The position numbers were made by a program, and so were the translations under genes. From Sternotherus odoratus (taxonomy: Eukaryota; Chordata; Testudines; Kinosternidae), in NCBI GenBank assembly GCA_032164245.1, contig JAVMKO010000001.1:289609041-289673040 (forward strand): a DNA stretch of 64,000 nt. Reading direction: 5' to 3'. Of this stretch, positions 1-10,823 are shown piece by piece (the first letter of the stretch is position 1; the number at the start of each line of letters is the position of its first letter). The notes under the pieces are model-generated. The model was not told the DNA's origin. It ran no database searches and saw only the letters and a list, made by a program, of their open reading frames with translations.

Positions 1-39
1 TCACGTGATTAACCCACTGGCAGGCTGGCAGGCAGAGGA

Positions 40-240
40 AGGTGCTCAGAGCCTCCGCCTTGGATTGGGGAGACTTGGGTTTAATTCTCTGTTCTGCCAG
101 TCACTTCCTCTGTGATCTAGGGAAAGTCACTTAGCCCCTCTGAACTTCACTTGCCCACCTGCGCAATGGGGATACAGCACTGCTCTGCCGCACGGGGGTT
201 TCATGAGAAGTACAAGAAGACTGTGAGGCGCCCAGATACA
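40..240 (+). repeat. MIR-like SINE relic
   Basis: The stretch has the order typical of a MIR core and 3' region: a loss of 'gggtttaattc' B-box-like sequence, then 'gtgatctagggaaagtcact', then a pyrimidine-rich part and 'caatggggatacagca'. Family assignment is from remembered consensus, not a search. It is an old, non-coding copy. Confidence 0.5.
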
Positions 241-439
241 GTGGTGATGGGTCCCATGCAATTGCCTAAGACACACAGACTGAGTGCATGCTGAGGCTGT
301 CCTCACGTGCAGAGCGTAGGGGGAAAATAAACCCTCCAGCCAGACAGAAAGCAACCCCCAAAGCAGAGCACAGAAACCAGCTGCACTGCACCAGGGGCTG
401 GAAAGACAGTCTGGATCCTGGAATGTCGGTCAGGGAGAG

Positions 440-660
440 ACCTGAGCCCTGTGGAAATCCTGCCCCATGCAACTGTCTTAAACACTGGAATAAATCGCCT
501 AGGGAGGTTGGAGATTTTTAAGAGCAGGTTAGACAAACACCTGCCAAGTACGGGCTACATAATACTTAGTCCTGCCTTGAGTGCAGGGGACTGGACTAGA
601 CTAGATGACCTCTCCAGGTCCCTCCTGCTTCTATACTTGTATGATTCTATGAAGCGTGGA
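440..660 (+). repeat. CR1 LINE 3' end
   Basis: The sequence reads 'cgcctagggaggttggag', then 'tagactagatgacctctcca' and ends in the CR1 terminal repeat 'tgattctatga'. This is the untranslated tail of a 5'-truncated CR1 retrotransposon in sense orientation. No part of the open reading frame is kept. Confidence 0.75.
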
Positions 661-974
661 ACAGATTATTAATAATGAATTAAAAGTAATGGGTGCCAGC
701 CGCCGGGAGGTATGTTTATTTCCTGCTCCCAGCCTGTTCAGCTTTCCATGCAGACCATTTGGGAGCCTTAAAATTCCACCTGCCCTGCAGAAAGCGAGCG
801 TCTTTACACATAGGACTTCTAGGACTGTCGCACCTCTGGGGCCGTCGCTGTGCCGCACACTGTACAGTCTGGAACACCTTTTGGGTGACTCATCACAGTC
901 TGCCAGGAAGCCCTGGACTGTACAAAATAACACTATCATACATTTTGAGAAAGGAAACAGCATGTTCTAGTGAT

Positions 975-1165
975 CAATGCACAGCCTGGGAGTCAAGGAG
1001 ACCTGGGTTCTGTGCTCTGCATTTCACTTCCTTTGAGAGAGTTGCTTCACTTATCCCTGCCTCAGTTTCCCCAAGTTACCCACTACACCTTGAAGGGCTG
1101 TGAGGGTAAAGGCATGAGGGTTTGGAAAGTACTTACATATCTTTTGGATGGAAAGTGACAAACTG
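975..1165 (+). repeat. MIR-like SINE relic
   Basis: A second MIR-type copy: 'gagacctgggttctgtgctc' followed by 'ccctgcctcagtttcccc' and a 'ctgtgagggtaaaggcatga' tail. It is diverged. The DNA between 661 and 974 shows nothing recognisable. Confidence 0.5.
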
Positions 1166-1554
1166 TCCTTGTTTTAACTCTGCACTGTTCTGTGACCAGT
1201 CTCACATCTGGTGAATTCCGTCCACTTCTGGGCCTTAACGCTAACAAGGCATTTGCTCTTGACCCCAGTGGGAGCAGGACTGGGCACTTATGCTGTAAGC
1301 CCCTTGGGACAGCAGCTCCCTGTATTTATTGGACAGGGCTGTTTACGTTCTGCTATTTGTTCAGCGTCATCTGAGCACGTGCAGAGCAGGGCTGGGGCGT
1401 TGGAAGAAAGAGGGGTAAAGAAATGCCGAAATGAAATTCCTAGAGTCTTGGGAGAGCCCCATAAGGGAATCTGGGTCTGAGCAATTCATCAACCGTAGGG
1501 TCCTAAGGATCCCAAGCAGGTATAGATGGTTTGGATGGAAAAGACTGGTGATTA

Positions 1555-2290
1555 TTATTGTCGTTTGTAGTACTGTAGCATCTAGGAGCCCTAGTCACGC
1601 ACCAGGAGCCTGTAGTGCTAGGTGCTGTACAAACACAGAACAACGAGATGGTCCCTGCCCCAAAGAGCTCACAATCTTGTCTTATACTTAGAGACAACAG
1701 ACAGATGAGGAAATACAAGGAAACACAGAGAGTGCTGTCGGTAGGTCAGTCAGAGGTCTTGGCACATCCACAGATTAAACTGCTGCCACGTTTTTTCTAG
1801 GCAAGATGGCAAAGGAAAGTTTCGAAGGAGGGTTTTGAAAGAGGATAAGGAGGTGGCTTTGTAGAGGTTTACGGAAAGCACCTCCCAAGCGTGAGGGGCA
1901 ACGTGGGAGAAAGCACGGAGGGGTTTGTTTGAAAATTTAACAAGAGGCCGCCGGAGGCTGGGATCAATGCAATCGGGGCGGAGTGTCGACATCTTGATAA
2001 TGATTGAGGGAGGATGGGAAGGGGGATATGTGACTAATCTTGACCTTCACAGCCTACACTTGATAGGCTAGAAAAGGGGGAGGCGGGCGAAGGAAACAAA
2101 GACAGGGATGACATGGTCAAAGCAACAGAAACTGAGTACAGAATCAGCGAGGTAAGATTGCCCATGTCAAGAGCAGAGAGGATAGAGCAGCAATCAATAT
2201 GGGAGATGGCGAGAGCCTGGACAAGTATTTTAGCTGCGTAGGTGGCTAGGAAAGGCCAGAGCTTAGAGAGGTTATGTAGAAGGAATCAGC
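1555..2290. repeat. Ancient L3/CR1-type LINE 3' region
   Basis: Begins with the widespread amniote motif 'gtgctaggtgctgtacaaac' region ('ctaggtgctgtacaaacaca'), continues through 'gtccctgccccaaagagctc' and then a purine-rich part with 'gagaaagcacggaggggttt' and 'gatgacatggtcaaagcaac'. I recognise this order from old L3-like LINE tails. The copy is worn, with no open reading frame. Orientation relative to the LINE is not certain. Confidence 0.5.
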
Positions 2291-2740
2291 AAGATTTAAA
2301 CCTGGCTTGGATTTGAGATTGGGTATCTTTCTAAGAGACGTGCTTTAGCTCACCTAGAAGTTTAGCTGATGCAGAAACCACTTGGTGAAATTCTGTGTCT
2401 GCAGGAGGTCAGGCCAGAGGGACTGTAATAATCCCTCTTGGCTTTAAAGTCAGAGACTACATGGTAATTACATCTCCCGGCGCAGGAGCTCTGGGTGTAA
2501 ACTAATCGCTTTAGGCTGTGCTTTTTAATGCAGAGGGGTGTGTTTCCTTTGCAGACTACGACACTGATGGGTTTCTTCCCACCTACAATCTCCACTGTGG
2601 TCCTCAGAGAGCTGTGCTAAGCTCCTATGCTATGATTCAGTAGGTGGCACTCTCCCCCGGAGTCAGTATGGTATTAGGGGTCACGATCACTGGATGTACC
2701 ACCAGCCACGTAAGATGTAAAACAGAGGTCCCAACACTTA
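2291..2740. other. No feature seen
   Basis: Mixed-composition DNA without splice-bounded open frames or recognisable repeats. Confidence 0.4.
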
Positions 2741-3012
2741 GTGATCACCGAGTCTACATGGCAGCTAAACACCTGCAGCTGGCCTAGACCACCTGATTCT
2801 GGCTCACCGACTTGGGCTGTTTCATGGCTGGGGTAGACTTCTGGGCTTGAGCCGGAGCCTAAGCTGTGGGACCCTGAGAGACGGGAGGGTCCCGGACTCA
2901 GGCGCAGAAGTCTACACAGCAATGAACCAGCGCCGCAGCACGAGCCCTGCAGGCCTGAGTCGGCTGGCACAGGCCGGCCGCGGGTGTTTAGTTGCTGTGT
3001 AGACAGACCCTA
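2741..3012. repeat. MITE-like repeat with TCTACA/TGTAGA ends
   Basis: The block opens with 'gagtctacatggcagctaaa' and closes with 'gttgctgtgtagacagaccc', so its ends are imperfect inverted repeats around a CTACA/TGTAG core. The interior is GC-rich and rich in short palindromes. Blocks of this kind recur at about 4.65, 15.0-15.6, 18.0 and 63.05 kb. I infer a non-autonomous DNA transposon family; the superfamily is not determined. Confidence 0.45.
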
Positions 3013-4500
3013 AAGAGCCAGTGCCAGAGTCGTGCAAAAGTACGGTTATTCTCTTGTGAAATTCCAGCTTAGGCAACTGCTGCCTCTAAACATACATTCC
3101 CCCTACACTTCCAGTTGATACAGCGTGCTTCAGTTCCTGACCTAAACGTTGGCAGAGTGCTGCTGTGAGCTGTGAAACAGCAGGTACTTTCCACCCAAGC
3201 AGTGGCTGCATTTCAGCATGGAGAGTGAAGTGATTCCTGTTTGTAAAGCACTTTGGAGTCCCCGGGGACGGAAGGCACTATGCAAATATAACCTTAATTA
3301 TTATAAACGAATGACTCACTGGCGGAAATGGATTTGGTTTGCAAAGGAGACTCTCAAGTGAAACAAGAAAGAATGTTGCAGTTCAAGAATATTTGCTAAA
3401 AACCATTAAAGAGAAAGGCAGAAAATTGACACTGCCTACTGTTAAATCCATCGTTGCCTCCAATTTACACGGTAGATCTGACATGTTAAAATGCTCTGGG
3501 CCGCCTAATTGCTTTTTTTTCCTTGCACAAAAGCCAGGAGAACCAAGTTCAGAAACCTCAAAGGAGTATTAGAAACAGACACTTCCATGGCCGATGCAAA
3601 ATAAATACAACTGGGGCAAGAAAGATCAATTCCATCACAATATATCAGCAATGGAACTAGGAGGCACAGACAGTGGATTAAAACACAGCCTGAATCCAGA
3701 TGTCAGGCACAGTAGTTAAGAGGCTGAAAGGGTTAAAATGGGAGAGATTTTCCTGGAGGATGTCAATCATATGACACAGGTGCACTATGGAATTCCCTTT
3801 ATCGCCTCCAGAGATTTTGGGGGCACTGGAGCCAGCCAGCACTGCCAGCTGGTAGTGATTATGCATATGAGTGCTGAAACCAGTCTTTAAAGTGCTTATA
3901 CAGGTAGGGTCTGATTGCAAACTAGAAGGCTGTTTGCTTCTCACTGCAGAAATACCACCCTTCCAGAACCAGGGCTCCTAGGGCACAATGACTAATGGCA
4001 GGACTCCACATGCAATGCAACTTCTAAAATTCAGTGGTCTCTGCACCGTAGGAAGTTTAGTGGGTCTTCAGCCTTCTGATCATAGGGGTAAATCCTGGTC
4101 CCAGTGAAGTGAGAGGGAGCTTTGCTATTGACTTCAATAGAGCCTTGATTTCACCCAGTGTCTTATTATCTAGCTTCACGCTACGTTGCTCGCAATACCC
4201 GAGTTCTTTCAATGTTTGCGCTCTGCAGTGAAGCAGATACTCCGCACTGGATCAAAGCCCGTGTGGCCAGATTTCCTCCTTATAAACAAATACCTTCAAC
4301 AAAGCTGGAAGAATACCACATGCGCAGCAAGGCGATACTGCTTTGTGCGCCCTCTCCCCCAAGGTGTTTTGCCCCACTAAAGATACAATCAAACAAGCAG
4401 TGAGTCAGCCAACTTGTTTTTCCACCTGTTCATGGGAGACTCAGAACAGCTTGGGTGTTACCAGATCCACTGAACCATAAAACAAATTACTTCACCCAGT
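3013..4500. other. Mostly unique intergenic DNA
   Basis: No exon-like open frame with splice sites and no clear transposon end was seen. Around 4090-4170 there is a short 'gacttcaatagagccttgat' stretch of a kind that recurs through the window and may be an old repeat core. Confidence 0.35.
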
Positions 4501-4501
4501 T

Positions 4502-4655
4502 TCTACACAGAACATAGACGGGCAGAAATCTAAGCTGGAAGGGACCTCAGGAAGCTGAGTCCATCTCCCGTGCCCCACGCTGCAGGTGGGTTACGCACAT
4601 CTCCTAATTAAACCATCCCGGGCAGGTGTTTATTTCAAGTGTAAACCAGCCCTAT
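4502..4655 (-). repeat. CR1 LINE 3' end, antisense
   Basis: The plus strand reads 'agctggaagggacctcagga', the reverse complement of the CR1 tail, followed by antisense tail sequence to about 4655. A 5'-truncated old copy. Confidence 0.6.
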
Positions 4656-4965
4656 GGGTCTGTCTGCACTGCATGTAAACCCGGGTCTGTGCACTTGGTG
4701 TTTCCACTCTGCAATTTCTGGATCGCACTAACACATCTGTACTGCACTGCGCAGACCTACTGCCCCAGGTCTGTGGCCTGAGCCGCGTCCACATTGCAAA
4801 GTGACAGTGGTCGGATCAGACTCCCAGCGGGTCATAGGACCCAGGTCTTGAGTGCTCACTAATCCGAGGCAGACTGATTTGTGTGTGGATGGAAGGGGAG
4901 TTGGGGCTGAAAGCTGAGTCAGAGCCTGGGCTTAGAGTACAGTGTAGACGTATGCTAAGTGATCC
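4656..4965. repeat. MITE-like repeat with CTGCACTG/CAGTGTAGAC ends
   Basis: Starts at 'gggtctgtctgcactgcatg' and ends at 'gtacagtgtagacgtatgct', an imperfect inverted terminal pair. It belongs to the same CTACACTG-type group as the block at 2741-3012. Confidence 0.45.
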
Positions 4966-5089
4966 CACAAGAGGCCTGTTGGAGAGCAGGGAACAAGGTC
5001 TCAATGCCCTGCCTGGAAACAGGGTTTTTTTTTGTAGACGTTATTGACAAACTGTGTGTAAACCTCATTTGAATCAGGTTCCACTAGAA

Positions 5090-5359
5090 CGGCGGTTCTC
5101 AAACCGGGGATTGCGACCTCTCGGGGGGTCACCGGCCGCCTCCTGAGGGGTCGCGAGCTCCTTGCGCCACCGATTCGATCACTTCCGCATTCTGTGGCTT
5201 TTCGGTGGACATGCCGAGCTATTTCAGGATCGCTCGGCATGTCCGCCGAAAATAGCCACCGAATGTGGAAGTAATCAATTCGGCGGCCATACAAGGGTCC
5301 GCCGCGCCAAGGGAGACAAGAAAAAGGGGCCGCGGTTCTCAATAGTTTGAGAACCGCTG
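5090..5359. mobile_element. Non-autonomous hAT element, complete
   Basis: The terminal inverted repeats are 'cggcggttctcaaac' on the left and 'gtttgagaaccgctg' on the right. It is flanked by a perfect 8-bp target duplication, 'cactagaa' (5082-5089 and 5360-5367). An 8-bp duplication and CAG-type ends are the mark of hAT transposons. The 270-bp body has no reading frame. It contains internal near-mirror segments ('tttcggtggacatgccgagc' region near 5200 and its inverse near 5240) that would let the element fold on itself. Confidence 0.85.
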
Positions 5360-5367
5360 CACTAGAA

Positions 5368-6139
5368 AGGGCTTTTGGGCTGCAGTATTGTGGTTAAACC
5401 TAAGGGAAATTGCTAAGAGGCACTGGTTTCACCTCACTGATGCACATACCAACGCGACACCCATGTATTACAACCACCTTTGCACAATACTTAGAAGTTC
5501 CTCATTCCTCACACTGAAACATACACGACTCACTGGCCCGTTACCAGACAGTTGCTGTTGGAAACAAACAACTCTGAGGAAGTGGGAAGAGAGCGACCAA
5601 CAACAAACAGCCCAGAACAATACATTTGTTACATAGCTTGTGGCATGTCTGGAAAACACAATCCCCTGGAAGCTCTTCCTTTTTCTAAAGCAGCAGAGCC
5701 CATTTCTACTGTGACCAGATCTCATCCAACAGCAAGTTCCCACGGCGGAGCAGGGCCCTTTCAATCCCATCTCAATTCACTTCACTTCCACCACTGGATC
5801 TGACACCTCCATCACAGCTGGTGACACACAGCTGTCCCCAGTCAGTTTCAGGTTCTCCTGGGCCATCACAATGCTTAAGCATTTAGTTTCCTAGCATCTC
5901 GGGGGCAAGTTTCTTTTCAACCTGGTTGCCATTGGAATTTTTTAAAAAAATTGCAGAAACTTTGTGTGGTCAACCTTTTTCTTGTTTGGTTTTGTTGTGT
6001 TTAAAACCACAAAAGCTCGGAATAGGAGCATGTGGCCAGCACAATGCTGGGGAAACTATTCTTCATGAGAATATTTGTGGGTGCACAAAATTCACTTGTT
6101 TCACTATTACGGCACCTTTTAGGTAAATTATTTCAACTA
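5368..6139. other. No feature seen
   Basis: AT-balanced unique-looking DNA. No supported gene or repeat boundary. Confidence 0.35.
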
Positions 6140-6330
6140 TCCAGAGATACTAAGGCCAGAAGGGACCTTTGCAATCATCTCATCTGACCTCCTGCAGAAC
6201 CCAGACCAAGGAACTTCACCTAGTAACTCCTGCATCCAGCCCTCCCTTCTGTTTGAGCCATAGCATATCTTTTTGAGAAATATCCAATCTTGGCTTATGG
6301 AGTGAGGAATTAACCTAGCAGTGGAATGAG
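6140..6330 (-). repeat. CR1 LINE 3' end, antisense
   Basis: 'taaggccagaagggaccttt' followed by 'atctgacctcctgcagaac' is the antisense CR1 tail of the subfamily with a 'gacctcctg' segment. Truncated and diverged. Confidence 0.55.
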
Positions 6331-8404
6331 CTCGTAAATTGCAGCTGAGGGATGGGACCCAAGAATCCTGGGTTCAACAGATCAAACTGTACAAGCATTA
6401 CTTAGGACTTGTAACGTCAACGAAGTGGCTAAATACTATTTGCCCATTTTACAGAGAGGGGATGCTGAGGCTAAAAGAGATCAACTGCCCAAGTCACAAA
6501 CCAAGTGTTGAAATCAGAATCCAAGTCATGAGTCCCACTTCAGAGGCTATACGAGACCAATGAAAATGGGCATGTCTGTTTCACAGGCATCTCAAATCAG
6601 TTTCAGTAGCCCGTTTCTCCTGTGCTCTCACAATGGTTCAGCCTTGGGGCTCCTAACAACACAGGCGCACACACAGTATTCCTACTTTGTCACAGTGATA
6701 AATCGATCGCCAGAGATTGATCCCGGACCAGCCTAGTGAAGACAAGCCCTAGTTCACCAAAGGGGGTTGTGTACGGTACTAATGAAACCCTGTGTCATCA
6801 TCCCCATTGCAAGCTGTACGTGTGGAACAGAGAAGGAGTTAGGAATAGATTAAAATGATGTTCTCTAGGTCTGTAGCTAAAAACAGGCCACTCAGAGGCA
6901 CCACGTCATGAGACAAACTTCCCCAGACAGGGGATGGGAGACACGTATCTCAGTGGGCGGGCACTGTGTATTGCATGGCATTCGACCGAAGTCTCTGAGC
7001 TATGGAAGAGCTGGAAAAGACTTCAGAAGGAAACTAACAGGAGGAGGTAACCAGTGAGGGGTGGAGGAACCTATCAAGGTAAACAGTGTGTGTGTGTGTG
7101 GGGGGGACCTATCTTGAGATGAACAACAAAGGGCTAGTCTGGAAAAAGGGATCTCAGTCAGCCTTGGTGGCCAATGCCGAAGAGAACTTTGGACGAGATC
7201 AACTTCTTTAGCCTAGACGTTCATTGTTGGCTAAGATTCATCTCTAGAAAGCGTGTTATAATTTTGCTTTCTTCGTAACCACTTTCCCATCTCTTTATGG
7301 GTTATTATTTTAACCTCATTTCTTTCTTAAATCCATTTCATTTTGTTTTATAATTGAACTCAAGTGCTGTGCGCAAGGCAGAAGCGGTGATCTAAGGGAA
7401 CACCAGGGTACATACGCTGTCCCGCTGGGAACATGGGATCTGGGATTTCTGTGGGTACACAGTGATTGGGGCTGGATATCACAGTGAGACACTGAAGAGA
7501 CTCAGGGACCGGGAAGCATCTGTTATCAACCGGCAAGGCAAAGAGGGGTCTGGCTGGCGGAGTGCAGAGGAGAGTGGCTGACAGGCTGGCTGCGTTAGGG
7601 GGCTGACCCCCAGCTTGTACAGACAAGACTCCCTCGTGCTGGAGGCAGGTGGCAAGCAGGTGACTCCCAGCCCTGAGATGTGTTAAACAAGGCCCCACAG
7701 GGAGATCTGAAATAGGGGCATGAATTAGGGACGCTTTGGGGGCTGGTGCAGCCCCAGTCACCCCTGCATGAGGGAGGCCGTTCACACCTCCCTCTCTGCA
7801 CTTCCACAGGGGCACTCAGCCTTACCATGGTCGCTCCCCTCCCGGATCAGCCCTCGGGACAGAGCTCCATGCCCAGCTCTGACAATGGCAGGATATCCTC
7901 CGCCCCAGAGGCGCTTCCTCCTAAAGTCACTGGAGGGCACATTCGCTTGCGAGCCGCCAAGCAGTGCACGGGCAGAGCCTGCAGACACCGCTGGCACACT
8001 GCTCCGAACCCCAGCGACGTGCGGCTCTCTCCCGGAAGCTGCTAGTCCCCTGACAGACGCTGAAGGAGACGTGATTGCAAGGATGCAGTCCAAGGCCTGG
8101 ATCCCAAACCCACCATGGGCACCAGAAAGTCTCCCATTGACTCCAGGGGGCTTCCAGGGTTATTTAATGCTTCTATTGCAACAGCACCTGAAGGCCTCAG
8201 CCAGGGAAGCCCCATTGTGCAACAACGTAGGGTAAATGATGGTCCCTGGCCCACGGAGCTGACAGTCTGAACCACAAGAGAGAACAGGGGAACGCGAACA
8301 AACGAGGGAGACACAACAACAAATCTGACAAGATGTGCACAATGCTCAGCAGTGAGGCTTCCTGCAGTTAGCAGTAGAGGCAGGTATGCTAGCGGGTAGA
8401 CCCT
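6331..8404. other. Intergenic DNA with a short GT tract
   Basis: A short (GT)n followed by G8 sits at about 7087-7106. Around 7560-8100 the DNA is GC-richer, but the frames there overlap on both strands and lack splice signals or family similarity. No gene is supported. Confidence 0.35.
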
Positions 8405-8535
8405 TGGACTGGTGATTATTTATTACTGTACCGCGTAGAAGCCCTAGTCAGGAGAAGGACCCCAATGTGCTAGGTGCTGTACAAATACAGAACAAAAGCT
8501 GGTCCATGCCTCAAGAAGCTTTCAGTCTCTTCCAG
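8405..8535. repeat. L3/CR1-type LINE relic
   Basis: Contains 'gtgctaggtgctgtacaaat' and 'acagaacaaaagctggtcca', the same motif order as at 1555-1690, in the same orientation. A short old fragment. Confidence 0.5.
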
Positions 8536-10112
8536 CTCAGTCACTGGTCTGCTGGGTGACTTCAGTCAAGTCACTCAAAGCAGCAAAAAAGTTCCCACGA
8601 AACTCCCGACTCCTTCCAGCCCAGTTAATCTGCTTGGATCAGCTAAGCCTGGTGGATACAGCCTCTCCATCCCCCCACCAGAGAAACCTGTGCAGGGCTG
8701 GAATTCCCACAACTCCCTTCCCAGCTGTTCTGTGGGGGGAAAGGTCAGGAGTTCCTCTTATGCCATGCGTAGGAGCAGGGCGCTTCAGCCCCCCAGAAGA
8801 GCAAATAACCCGAGACCCACACACATCGGCACATCCAGATGCCCAAACCACACCCCACTACAACGCTGGCATTAGTGACCTGCTGTGTCTACGCAGTAGT
8901 AGCCGGGCCGTGGCCCCAGGGGGAACTAACCCATTAACCCTGCTCCAATATCAGAGGAATCTGTAGCGGGAGCGTGGCATGGAGCGTAGCTCTGCCCCTG
9001 AATGCCCGGCGAGCAAACACTCTGCCTAGATCCCCTAAAGCCGGGTGTGACGGGAAGGCTCCCGGCTCCCTCTCCTTCCCGGCTCCACTCCGCTCACCGC
9101 TACGGAGAGGCCGTAATTTGCCCATCTCTGATGACCCGTTCCTCTTTGCTGTGCACAGAGGCTGCAGATACAGCAGCCGTGGTCTAGAAGTCTCCTCCAA
9201 AGCACTAAGCACATATCAGAATATGGGAGAAGCTGCTATGATCCCCCGTGTCCACATCATGACTTTTGATCTAGAGCTCAAGACACAGCAGCCAAGCAGC
9301 AAAGAGAGATCCATTACTGAGCTCTGCAGAGGGAAGAACCTCCCTTAAAAATACACTTCTTGGCAAATCGATGCCTCATTTCCCCCCTCTGTGCTCTCGG
9401 TGGCCCTGACCCACTTGCTTCATGCCAAGCCAGTTAATATCACAAGCAGCAGCAGGAGCGGTAAAAGAGAGAGTGCGCCTGTGAAGTGCACATTCTGAGC
9501 ATGCCCCTAACTCCCTGGGGGCTTGTAACAAATCACAGCTGTGGTAAATTACAGGAATCTTCTTCCAGGCCTCCGCACAGACAGTCCCAACCCCAGAGAG
9601 CTTCCAACCCAGCTTGAGACAAGACACAAGTGAGCGTCACAAATGATCATTATATTCTGGGAGGGAAAGGGGCTGGGGACTACGACCTGGAGGATATTCA
9701 GACCCCCTATATATAAACATCTCTTCCCATCAATGTTCAGATTGCATGGACACGCGCACCCCTTCTCCACCCAAAGACACCCAGGAAGAAAAGACCTTTG
9801 AGTCTCTCTTCCGCACGGGAGTAATGGGACTGTGATACTGGAGTCTCAGTTCAGACCAAGGTTTGTGCCCTAAAGAGCGGATGGTCTAAATCATTTGGCG
9901 TCTGACAGACCTAATTACGTATTAGCCTATTGTAATCAGTAGCCATCCCCTGACTCATGCTTTGCTTTGAACACAGGCCAGTTGTGTTAACTTAGTAGTA
10001 GTTAGAAATGTCCTGCCTTGCTGGGGCTGTTTCCCAGGAACTCATGGGTTGCCCTTGGCAATACCAGGATGTTGTCCTTGTAGGTGTGGACTGAACATAC
10101 ACCTGTGTTGTC
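8536..10112. other. No feature seen
   Basis: GC-moderate DNA with several short overlapping open frames on both strands. None has recognisable domains, conserved splice flanks or a family match, so none is annotated. Confidence 0.35.
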
Positions 10113-10165
10113 TACTGCAAAAGAGGTAACAAAGTCCTGTGGCACCTTAAAGACTAACTATAAAG

Positions 10166-10215
10166 TTTAGAAGCATAAGCTTTCGTGGGCTAATACCCAC
10201 TTCGTCGGATGCAAG
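10166..10215 (-). ncRNA. Hammerhead-like motif, inverted partner copy
   Basis: Exact reverse complement of the motif at 10226-10275, belonging to the left arm of the palindrome. It shows the same core, stem II and GAAA, with the same two deviations from the consensus. A transcript across both arms would pair arm to arm rather than fold as two separate hammerheads. Confidence 0.5.
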
Positions 10216-10225
10216 ATATTGACTG

Positions 10226-10275
10226 CTTGCATCCGACGAAGTGGGTATTAGCCCACGAAAGCTTATGCTTCTAAA
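10226..10275 (+). ncRNA. Hammerhead-ribozyme-like motif of a PLE
   Basis: The core 'ccgacga' at 10233-10239 is followed by a perfect stem-loop (gtggg/cccac, loop tattag), then 'gaaa' and a short 'gc-ttat-gc' hairpin. This is the layout of a type I hammerhead: CUGANGA, stem II, GAAA, short stem III. PLEs are known to encode such motifs. Two deviations are visible: C replaces the conserved U of the core, and one extra A precedes stem II. The copy is therefore probably inactive or atypical. Confidence 0.55.
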
Positions 10276-10448
10276 CTTTATAGTTAGTCTTTAAGGTGCC
10301 ACAGGACTTTGTTACCTCTGCTATTCCAGACTAACACGGCTACCTCTCTGATTACTGCAAAAGAAACTCCCATTAAAGCTAATGGGGAAAGCCCTATTGT
10401 CTGCAAAGGGAGCAGGACTGGGCTCTGCACAGTAACACCCGTCCGGAC

Positions 10449-10815
10449 CAGTAGTTCTCAACCAGGGGTAAGCATGCCCCTGGGGTTCTCACAGGTCTGC
10501 CAGGGGGTTTGTCAACAGGCTCCATAATCAGCACTAGCGAAGCCAGTACAAACTAAAATATCATGCAATGACTTGTTTCTACTGCTCTATATCCGCTGAA
10601 GTGCAAGTACAATATTTATCTTCCAATTGATTGATTTTGTAATCCCGTAGTAAAAAGGAGAAAGTCGGCCATTGTTCAGTAATAGAGCACCGTGCCATTT
10701 TTTGATCAGATTTTGTCGGCAAGTAGGTTTTAAAGTCAGGTAAAACTTGTGGGTACACAAGACAAATCAGCCTCCTGAAAGGGGTACAATTGTCTGGAAA
10801 GGTTGAGAGCCACTG
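10449..10815. mobile_element. Non-autonomous hAT element
   Basis: The ends are 'cagtagttctcaacc' and 'ggttgagagccactg', an inverted pair. Flanks are 'gtccggac' (10441-10448) and 'gtctagac' (10816-10823), an 8-bp target duplication matching at 6 of 8 positions, with the mismatches at a CpG in the left copy. The 367-bp body has no frame. Confidence 0.75.
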
Positions 10816-10823
10816 GTCTAGAC

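Larger units (their letters stand above)
10124..10352 (+). mobile_element. Penelope-like element 3' tail, inverted dimer
   Basis: A complete 229-bp insertion flanked by the direct repeat 'tactgcaaaag' (10113-10123 and 10353-10363), which I read as its target duplication. Inside are two identical 94-bp arms in opposite orientation (10122-10215 and 10226-10319) with a 10-bp spacer, 'atattgactg'. Each arm carries the PLE 3' tail with a hammerhead-like hairpin. The plus-oriented copy continues past its arm into 'ctattccagactaacacggc', the normal 3' end of this family. PLEs are retroelements with a reverse transcriptase and a GIY-YIG endonuclease; 5'-truncated and inverted insertions are known for them. 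This copy is non-coding. Confidence 0.8.
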
